Position numbers and translations under genes: made by a program. From the NCBI RefSeq assembly GCF_964340395.1, contig NC_135550.1, forward strand, positions 16,136,984 to 16,200,983: DNA of 64,000 nt. Reading direction: 5' to 3'. Position 1 is the stretch's first letter; every line of letters starts with the position of its first letter. The notes below the pieces were generated by a model that was not told the DNA's origin, did no database searches, and worked only from the letters and a program-made list of their open reading frames with translations. Source of the stretch: Glandiceps talaboti. Taxonomy: Eukaryota > Hemichordata > Enteropneusta > Spengelidae. This document shows positions 53,438-64,000 of the stretch, one piece after another.

Positions 53438-56400
53438 GTAAGTTTTGAAAGCGTTTTGGACAAACATAAGTTGGTTAGCAATTATTTTACCATAGAATTT
53501 CTGTTCTGTTTGAATGCTACAATTGTAAACGTTCCGAACATAGTTCCAATTCCAAAAGGTGCATCGAGTGAATCAAGTTTGACAGTTCTAGTATGTTACA
53601 CTATCAAACAAGTAAATCTTTTCTTTCATTCTGAAGTTCATGAGTACTTCTTCCCGTCATGTGTATTCAACAAAGTCGCACACCGTCGGTTTTTTTTGCA
53701 AAATATTTCAGGTCGAGTTTAGATACTAGATACTATCTCTTGATACTATCTCTTGCAATTTGTCTGCATAGCTACAGTTAGGAAATGTACACAATTTACG
53801 GTTAAACAAATGGTGTAGCTCCTCTCACCCTCTTTTCTTTAAAAAATGTTAAGCCCCGCCAAATGAAACTCAAGCATTATTTTAGCCACCCCTTCTGTCA
53901 CCTACACTACAGTGGAGATATAAAATTATATGGTACAATGATGCGTTAAAATAATAGTGATAGCCAACTACAATAAACAGTCCAAACAAGATTACTTTAC
54001 GAAAGATGTGGATTTCACATGCATAAGGAGAAGTCTCTAATTAGCTCTAACCTCACAGGGAGGTACTTAGCCAACCACCTTCCATCTTGTTTTGGGAGAA
54101 AGACAATCACCTTGATTGCTACTGATTGGAAGGAGACAACTCCAAGGGTGGAAAAAAATTGAAAATAAGACAGTGTAGGATGCTATTTAGAGGCATAAAA
54201 TATCAAACCATGGACATTGTTTAAAGTTTTACAATGCTTGGATATGGTAATAAAATACCAGAATTGAAACAATTATCTGGAAGTGTATTTTGTTGTGGCA
54301 AAGCTGAAAGATATTTTGCGGGTGTGCACTTGGTAAATGACTTCTCCTGAAGTAAAATTTGAATTCAAAAATACCCCGAGCAAAACATTTCAAGACTTTC
54401 AGACTTTTAATGGCTCAATGACTGCTCAGCCCACTCCCATGGTCATAAACTTTTGCCCAGTTCTTTTTAGTGCACATTGGATATGCAACAGCTTAATTTA
54501 ATCTCAATTCATGCTGGTATGCATCTTCAGAGCCAAATAAACCACTGTATAAGATGTTATATAATTTGGAATAGACTCTCATGTATATTGTTACATGTAC
54601 TATTCAGAAAATAGAAAGAAATATCCTTAATTTTGAAGCAAAGTGTGCATTTACTGACATGTGATGCCCGCAATGAGGATATATTGCCCATTACCAAAAA
54701 GAATATATGGGTAGGTTGAACAGCCTTTTCATTTTTTTCTGGCCTAATGTCATATCTTTCAAATTATTTGCCGAAAATATGTCACATTCAAAGTAAAAAA
54801 CAACAACTTTTAAATAAAAAAAATGCAAGGTGCTTTCTCAAATAAGTAACACAACAAAATAATCCTTTTCTTTACCCAACTCCCAAAACTTTTATGGCCC
54901 TCCTTTATGTCAGAACTCAGTGAATTCTCCTTGTCATTATCATTATAATGGAAATAAATGAAGTTTGGATTTTGATGTCGGAAGTACACCTCTGTTTACA
55001 AATTCAGGGCCATTCTTTCCATAGCAAATTGTCGCTTCAAAATGAATTGCGGAATAACGCTAGTGTCAGTATAATGAGATAATTACATCAAACAACATTT
55101 TAACCAAAGACAACGTCGAAAACAATTGAAAGTGGATCTTCAAAGAGTGGATCTTAAACTGCGTACTTCGTTTAATAGTTTTTCAGGGCCACCAAATATT
55201 CCAAAAAGATCTGCCGTTTTATCAGTAAATGTTTTAATATAAGGAACAAGATGTAAATGTGATTGCGCACATCTTTGGGGTCACTGGATGCAGCAGGTGA
55301 CCTCGCGTTGATTTGGAGTTTCACTCTCTGACATTATTGCGACTTGCTATCTTCAAATAAAGGAGACTTTCAAGACTACTGTTACTCGTGGAAAATGCAC
55401 AGTGCATGTGCGCACTTCTTTTGTACTTTCGTACACAAAGAATTTTTAATTTGCTACACTGCAAAAAGCTACAATTTTTAACTAGACACGTGTTTATTCA
55501 ACGTTTAAGCCAGCGTACAATAGAGATATAAGATACATGTACGTTGTACATATTAGCAAGGAGTCAGTGTAAAGTCACTTTTGACTTTAGTGAACCATCA
55601 ATTTAAATCGTGAGTGCTAGGAATCGTCACGTAAATAACGATTTTAATGACATCGCTATGTATTCAAAAAGTAGTTTTTTTCTTTCTTTTTTCCTAAAAA
55701 TCTCAAGTGTGTGTGTGTGTGTGGGGGGGGGTGTGGCTGCCCCCCCCCCCCCCCGCGCAGGCTACTGTACTGAATACTGGGCTGTCGTCGTTTTTCAAGT
55801 ACAGATGAATAACGTTTATATGATTACAAGTACTATGATCTTATTACCCACTGACGTCATTAAGTTGTTCCACATTTTCTACAGACGTGCTGCACACAAA
55901 GGAAGTTTTTCCCCCTCAAAAGTTTCTATGGCAAGGTTGGAATAACAACGTAGCAATTAAATTTCTTCGGCAAACAACCTTGCTGCACATGTACGAAGTG
56001 TGTCTTTCTGTATCAGTTATAGCCACCTTAGTCGTTCAAAGATGGAGAACGCAATGTTGTAGAAAGCACGAAGATAGCTTGTCACATTATTATTAAAAGG
56101 CATAGTTCTTAGTTCTGTTAATATGATATGTATGCTACGCCTAGGTAAGTGGCTGACAACACTCCCTTTACGGGTGTATTGCCATTACAAAGACGTCCTT
56201 TCAAAGGTTGTTGATTTTTTGGGTGTTTTTATGACCATATAGGTTTTTTTCTCGATATTATTTGTTTAAAGCGTGTTCGCATTGCACCAGAGTAGAGGTT
56301 GACTTTGTCAAGGGGTTTACCGAGAAGGGAAAGGTTAATATAGGTGGATGTGGTGTATTTGGAAAGATTAGTATCGTCAGCAAATAGTTTTGTTTTTTAT

Positions 56401-57370
56401 CTCTGTAGTATTAGACACATTTAGCTCTAAGAAATTTACAGTACACCACGTTGCGAACATTTATATATTAAAGAAATTTATATATTAAAGAAAACAAGCT
56501 ATATGCCGAGGCCTCAAGACACAGATAATTCAACTTTTCCTTTGTTGAGTCTTATTGTAATTTTTGTTAGAACCCTTAGATATATTGAGGTAGTCTCTAT
56601 GTACCTGTACGATTAACTGTGAATGCCTTCGAATTCATTCATCTGTAATTTGCTCTGTATTTTTAAATTTTGAAAACGTTGGCTGTGACTTCCTATATGT
56701 ACGCCGGTCATCCCCTTTACAGTACGATAAGAAAAACACCATGCTGCGTCACTGATGGCGACCTCATGAGCGTGTATCTTGAGCGAAAAATTACCGTTTA
56801 ATTCTGAAGTTTGGGAACTTTGATAAAGCACTGGTTCAAAGTTTCCTTTTAACTTTTGAGGTATCATTTCTAAGTCATTCAGAATGTTAAAGTACATACA
56901 AAGTAGGAATGAAAGTATCACCAACATGTACACATGCACTGACATTTAAAAAAAAAACCACACTTTTTTCTTGTAAGGTTTAACTGATCAATCGATAAGG
57001 TGATGACAAACATAGAGTTAAGTATTTCAGTGCGCTATGACAGTTACTTTTACATTATTATTTTAACGAGACTGGTTTTGTGGGCACTGCCCCCAACTCC
57101 TAACAACCATATTGTCAGGATAGGTACATACTATAAGAATGAATCAAGACCAAAGGTGGTTTTACTTAACAGTTAAAGGGTATTTCGTCAACATTTCTCT
57201 TTAACAAAATACAAAAATAAAACTACATATATTGCAGAAAATACGTTTCACAAGCAAAACAGCAATAGTGAATGTGGGCATTTTGAATCACCTTTAATAA
57301 AACGATGCATTTTGTTGAGTGTACCATCTCACCTTATCATTCACACTGTCCGTAAATGTTGTTGTTAAAA
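53438..57370. other. Region without recognisable genes downstream of the signal-peptide exon
   Basis: Presumably the first intron of the gene beginning at 53377. It contains short homopolymers (C and G runs at 55722-55754) and no convincing exon by eye. Confidence 0.4.
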
Positions 57371-57371
57371 T

Positions 57372-58170
<799 letters not shown>

Positions 58171-58799
58171 TTACCTCAGTGGAACGACAGTTTGTGTTCG
58201 TCACAGATTGATTTCGAGTTGAATTTTCTGACCTGCTATTTCGTCTTGTTTCTTATTTCCTTAAACCATACGTTTTTTTTTGAGAATTGTAATTACAGCT
58301 CGTACATGGAGTAGATGTATTATGTATCGATGGTTCTCATCTTATTACCGCCGTGCTTTGAGGCAGACTTAAAATTTATAATGATACTTTCCCTGGAGTT
58401 TTCTTTTTCTTTTTTTTCCGAAGTCACACCTGTGAGGTTTAAAGATTTAACACTGTTATAATGAAAGCGCAGCGTAGTATGTGAGATAGTATCAATCATA
58501 TTACAGCTATAGTTATCGACGCGTGTGCAAATTTAAAATACCCCTACGGTGTTTTACATACAATATGAAGAAGTTCAGCATTGAAGCAAAGTAAGGCACA
58601 TTCGGTATTAAATTTCAAACGTTCACCACTTAAATTTTTCAATTATGATTCACTGAACTGATAAAATCAGAATTGCCTTTTGAAAAAAAAAAGTTACACT
58701 CTGCTCAATAGCTGAACAAATTGAACCAAATCCAAACTGAATATGTTCCATAAAGGCAAAGACTTTACACTTTCTGTCCCTACACACATTAATTTTTAG

Positions 58800-59657
58800 A
58801 ATGCTAAATTCTAGCCTATATATATTAAAACATGATGTACCCTTTAAATGTCAAATTAATTTGACTAAAGTATATGGAATTTGAAGCTTGCATACTTAAG
58901 ATACCGAAAATCATTAATTATTCAAATGACTCATTAAGATAGCTGAATTTTTATAGACCATGTGCACTTTGTTATCAAACACTGTATGTACCGAGGTAAA
59001 TGAAATTTGAAGCTTGCATTTCTCAAGCTATTGCCTAATTAAATAAATATCATAATTATGCAAATGACCGATACAATTAAAAACTACATCAGCAAACTAT
59101 ATTAACCATGCGGGCTTCTTTATTATCATCCATGTATGTACCAAATTATAAAAAAATGTATCAAATTTGAAGTTTGTGTATTCTTAATATAAAGCATAAT
59201 TACCGTAAATCATGCAAACAACACATACAAACTAATGGCTACATCAACAAGCTTTACAGGACACGTGGCCTTTGTCAAGGTTGATGTATCTACCAAATAT
59301 TATGGAATTTAAAGAGTGCATTTTAAGGAGATAGCCTAATTACTGAAATTTGTTAATTACCAAAATTACTTACTAGAGTTACAGGCAACACCAACTAACT
59401 TCATAAGACACATGCACTCTGTTAATATCAACGTATTTACAAAATTAAATGAAATTATAAGTTTACACTTTTAAGAGGAGGCCAAATTATTTTTGAATTA
59501 ATTATTTATGCAATTTATTTATGTTCACCAAAACCATATCAACTTTGGCAATCCCCCTAAAATATGAATACCAAATTTCATTTGAATCGACCCAGCCGTT
59601 TGTGAGAAAACGATGACAGACATACATACATACACAGAAACAGACACGCGTGCGCGA

Positions 59658-59708
<51 letters not shown>

Positions 59709-59710
59709 GA
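58800..59710 (-). mobile_element. Helentron/pearl-like element, copy 3, opposite orientation
   Basis: Five degenerate units of 126-160 bp (GAATTTGAAGCTTGCAT-like words near 58875, 59003, 59161, 59303 and 59451), then a unique end with CAGCCGTTTGTGAGAAAACG and a terminal (CATA)/(CA)n microsatellite (59618-59706). This is the reverse complement of the layout at 50.4 kb. Confidence 0.5.
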
Positions 59711-60535
59711 CATCACTATGCGAAAGTTAAAAAGGATAATTATGCAGAATTAACCAACTCTTCAACAAGATGTAAACTGAATGCTTTTTATACGGAAAAC
59801 GAAATAAACTGTAGTGATTCTTTTGACTGATCCTGTGCAATAGTGTCTTTAAGGTCCCAATGTCTTTACGGTTTCGCGCATGAAATAATGTGTCACTTTC
59901 AATGTATGGATTCAAATGTTGTTTCCGTGCCACCATAATAGGATATATACTGCAGTGCGGGCTTACCAGGCTCTCCTAAAGTCCATCCCTTCCGCCACAC
60001 AACCTCGGTCTAATAAAAAAAACTTCACTAATACAAAGTGTTCCCAGTAAACATTAAAATATTTCTCAATTCAGCTGTAACTGTTGAAAACCAATCAAAG
60101 GGTCATTTCAAACAGGATGTTGAATGAAAAGACAACACTGGATTACTCAGGTTTTCCTCGACTAGGTTAAATTTGAGAGAAGCAGGCACAACTTTTTGCA
60201 TTTCAATGTGTTGTTGTAAATACTTTGATTCATCATGACCGCGTACATGTTCAAAGTATACTTGCATACTACTTGAACAGCCACATTCAATATTTCAAAA
60301 ACACTTGACCCTTATTTCCAGACATACGCAGCTAGTACTTGTGTGACCAATGCTGATTATGATTGATATTATCTCTTTGATTTGCAGAATGATAACGGCA
60401 ATGTTACTGTGCTCTGACACACAATAGGTAAATGTGGAGATGAAATGGGCAACAAATAATTAATAATGTATCAGCACCTGTAGAAATATATCACTTCTTT
60501 CGAGGCACTACCTTGAATATCTAAATGTATGTTTT
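59711..60535. other. Non-coding spacer
   Basis: No coding or structured element recognised. Confidence 0.5.
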
Positions 60536-60555
60536 CACACACACAGATACACACA

Positions 60556-60587
<32 letters not shown>

Positions 60588-60598
60588 CACACGCACGC

Positions 60599-60650
<52 letters not shown>

Positions 60651-60910
60651 GCACACGCACACACACACACACATTTTTTTTCCAAATACCATGATTTCTG
60701 CACCTACTATTGGTCCTAGTTTTTACTGGCGATGATATTTGATACACTCAATCGAATGTATTTACTGTACCAAACATACTAAAAATAACCACTAAAAGTG
60801 TGACAAAAATAAGCTTCGTTACGTTCATATAGACATGTTCACTTCTTAAACAATTCATATCATCACTTACCCGAATCCGTATCATTTTTATTCGCTTTTA
60901 CCGTTTATTC
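60536..60910 (+). repeat. Left arm of a large inverted repeat
   Basis: A CA/CACG microsatellite (60536-60674) followed by about 235 bp of unique sequence that recurs inverted at 62889-63130. Identity is high by eye, with only a few substitutions and indels. Confidence 0.9.
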
Positions 60911-62038
60911 ATACGTATATCAAAAATGTCATTTCGAAATATCAGTGTTATTAATCTTACCTCGTCTACTTTTAAATATACAAGAGAATTTTATTTAGGT
61001 AATAATAACTACACGACCAAACCTAGTGGTTACTGACAAACATGAAAGAGTTAGACAACTAACGATATACTGGAAACGAATTTATATAGAATGCTGTGCG
61101 CATTCTAATTTGAAATAGTGTCATGTCATGTCACAATGAATCAAATTTACAAGTATTGACATAAATTGTTTCAAACGCACAATAGATGCGCATGTAAATT
61201 ATCCAAGGACGAGTAGAAAAAATCTCTCTTTAGTTAGCCGTGGGTGGTTACAGGTAATTCAATGAGACAAGACATTTCATCTACATCTAGTTTCCTGTAT
61301 ACCAGTACACGTACTTCAACAATCAAAATACTCCTCTGCCACATACGTATAAACGTGATAGGTCGATGTAAATATTTCACAGAAGTGTACAATCATGGTA
61401 ATGGGAATACTTTACAGGTGCAGTACATTTTACTTATATGCTTAAAGAAAATCTAAAAGATTTTCACAACTGCCGTAAATTGGTTAAATTATATACGTAT
61501 AGTTACCAAGTAACCATTGAATGCGTGACATTTCATGTATCGCGTGCTCTTATTCATGCGATTTGATTACTTGGAATTAAGATCGTATCAATAAGGTGTG
61601 TTCCCTTGATACAACAACAGCAGCAAGTACGTAGCGACGGTATATTTAATGAAAACATACATTGGATACCTTCATCTGCTATCAGTTGTAAACCTAAGAG
61701 CAAGATTCATTCCATGACTAGCATTTCGAAATGAAATCTAAGCCCAACCGTACACAATAAGATTTCATTTCATTTGTTTCCTTCTTCAGTTCGACTCTAG
61801 ACCACCACTGCAGTCCAGAGTTCCAACTGCTGAGACGTGGTATTTCGAAGAAAGGCAGACCCTGTTGTTTATAAGGAGACAGCACAGCTGTCCCTAAACC
61901 TGAGAATATCTCATGTTTTCCTACACAAAGCACTAATATACGCCTCGTATAGATTGACGCTGGGAAGCAAGATGTAGAACTTTCTCTGTTTATTTCGTTA
62001 ATAATGTGTATTCGGAGCAGTTAAAATAAGTCTTCCAG

Positions 62039-62840
62039 AATGATGAGTCTTTGTACAGGGCAGAAATTGAGAATTTAAGCAAATGGTGTGAAGTGAACAA
62101 CCCCGAGCTCAATGTCAGTAAGACTAAGGAAGTAATCATTGATTTTAGATTATTGAGTGACCTTCATAGTCCAATTAGTATCAATGGTGCAGATGTAGAA
62201 ATTGTATTCAGATATCCCATGTTTTGTCATGGCGCGAAAATACAACGTCTCTTGTCAAAAAAGCACAGCAGCGTCTGTATTTTCTAAGACGCATGAAAAC
62301 ATTTGGCCTGTGTCAAGACATTTTAGTCAATTTCTATCGTTCGACCATTGAAAGCATTTTAACGTATTCTATCATCGTCTGGTTTGGCAACATCACACCG
62401 GAGGAACTGTCTTCACTCAAGAAAATTGTCCGCATGGCAGAGAGAATAATCGGTACTGATCTGCCAACACTTGACTCCATATATCACTCGAGGTCATTAC
62501 GCAAGGCTACTTCCATTTTGAAGGATTCTAGCCGTCCTGCAAATAGTCTTTTTAACATTTTACGCTCTGGTCGACGATATCGCAGCATTAAGACATCGTC
62601 TGAACGTTTTAGGAAGAGTTTTTATCCCTCTGTAATCCGAATTTTAAGCCAGTCATGATCAATCATTTTAATGTTTATTTAGATAATGTTCAGCCACTTT
62701 TATTATTTCCATTTACACTTTTAATGTGGGGCGCTCGTGAAAAGTCATTTTCCAATGTTTTTTTAAACACATGGCAATAAAGTATCTGTATCTATATCTA
62801 TATCTGTATCTGTATCTGTATCTGTATCTGTATCTGTAGA
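62039..62840 (+). mobile_element. Third LINE 3' end with (TATCTG)n tail, frameshifted
   Basis: Frames 62051-62287 and 62224-62658 encode the end of a reverse transcriptase: LSKWCEVNNPELNVSKTKEV, ISINGADVEIV, then in a second frame LVKKAQQRLYFLRRMK, FYRSTIESILTYSIIVWFGN, RMAERIIGT and SGRRYRSIKT before TGA. Between the two frames the expected FLG-type segment is disrupted by a frameshift. The element ends in a (TATCTG)n/(TATCTA)n tail (62783-62838), as in L2/CR1-like LINEs. It is 5'-truncated and inactive. Confidence 0.85.
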
Positions 62841-62888
62841 ACCGAAGACATGGAAACAAACACTGCCATTGTGTTATTAGTGTCTAAA

Positions 62889-63133
62889 ATAAACGGTAAA
62901 AGCGAATTGAAATGATACGAATTCGGGTAAGTGATGATATGAATTGTTTAAGAAGTGAACATGTCTATATGAAGGTAACGAAGCTTATTTTGTCACACCT
63001 TTAGTGGTTATTTTTAGTATGTTTGGTACAGTAAATACATTCGATTGAGTGTATCAAATATCATCACCAGTAAAAACTAGGACCAATAGTAGGTGCAGCA
63101 GAAATCATGGTATTTGGAAAACAAATGTATGTG

Positions 63134-63185
<52 letters not shown>

Positions 63186-63207
63186 TGTGCGTGCGTGAGT
63201 GCGTGTC
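62889..63207 (-). repeat. Right arm of the large inverted repeat
   Basis: Reverse-complement copy of 60536-60910, ending in a (GT)n microsatellite (63129-63205) that corresponds to the CA tract of the left arm. Confidence 0.9.
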
Positions 63208-64000
63208 TTGACGAAACATCTTCAAAATGTATTTAGCAAATTATTACTTGACTCCGAAGATCAATGGTTGGCGTTACATATCGGCGCATCATAGCTCTAA
63301 AAGCATGGTTGTGTACAATTTCAATTGAATGACGTAATGATGTACACAACTCAAGTTATTGAATAAATTATAAATTACTTTGAATACGACTATCAAGGTG
63401 TTAGGGGAGACCCCAATACATCCAACTTACCTGTATCAGAACGCTTACTTCTGATGACATTGTGTGGCCGCTTTAATGGTGTGCCTGTGCCTAATTTATT
63501 GTAGCAGTTGAAAGTGAAGGTAAACAGTACCTGACTTAAAAGCTCACTACAATAAACATAGCTGCACTACCCCGAATAATGTCGCTAGATACAACCACTG
63601 GTTACTGTGCTATTTTCCATCTGACCTTAAAGGCCAAAGTGGTTTTAAAGTGCTTATCTCGACATTAATGGTGGGTGTAGACACTTGAATGAGTGTCGGT
63701 ACATTCAACTTCATAAGGTATGGTTGAAAATGTTGATTTGATAAGAAGTGTGACTGTTGTTTGATCTTACTAGTCATAATCCCGAAATAATGGCCAACAT
63801 TGAGTTGTGTGTGCCAGAGATCGACCGTAGGGTTCTAGGACGGACACGGGCACCACACAGACACCTATTATTGGTTAGATTGTTGTTTTCTTGTAGGGAA
63901 TGTAATGTAAGGAAAATATCACACAAATCTTGATACTACAAATGTATAAATTTTACTTGACAAAGGGTGGACACCCTGTTTCATTATCAACATTAAAATA
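63208..64000. other. Non-coding end of window
   Basis: No gene or repeat recognised in the final 790 bp. Confidence 0.5.

Overview
The window is a piece of an animal nuclear genome: AT-rich, intron-rich, full of microsatellites, minisatellites and decayed transposons. It looks like a marine invertebrate. A kinesin KIF6 gene beside two-pore-domain potassium (K2P) channel genes recalls the human KIF6/KCNK16/KCNK17/KCNK5 cluster, so an invertebrate deuterostome is plausible but not proven. Layout: (1) 1-6188, plus strand: the last nine exons of a KIF6 orthologue. (2) 9793-31220, minus strand: K2P channel coding sequence. A compact 325-residue channel unit (K2P-A, 31220-29483) is followed by a second unit (K2P-B, 28611-9793). 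The cytoplasmic TM2-TM3 loop of K2P-B is expanded to several hundred residues by seven near-identical 201-nt phase 1-1 exons, plus related segments in the exons before and after them. Exon phases allow the two units to be spliced into one 8-TM, 4-pore protein of about 1425 residues; a short alternative first exon for K2P-B also exists, so fusion and separate genes both remain open. The K2P-B introns hold an 83-bp satellite, a palindromic minisatellite and four copies of a 170-bp hAT-like MITE. (3) 32614-40394, minus strand: two tandem, divergent homeobox genes. They share a homeodomain one residue longer than usual, an intron at the same site and a C-terminal FPGNPCRF motif. One has His in place of the near-invariant Asn51. 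(4) 40395-64000: mostly non-coding. It holds microsatellites, a cluster of X-box-like CCATGG palindromes, three non-LTR retrotransposon 3' ends, tandem-repeat elements resembling Helentron/pearl non-autonomous elements, foldback elements, a large inverted repeat, and one clear signal-peptide first exon (53377-53437, plus) whose gene continues beyond what can be recognised. The genes belong to separate functions: ciliary/cytoskeletal kinesin, potassium leak channels and transcription factors. Exon joins were worked out by eye from GT/AG sites and phase consistency; no alignment or transcript evidence was available.
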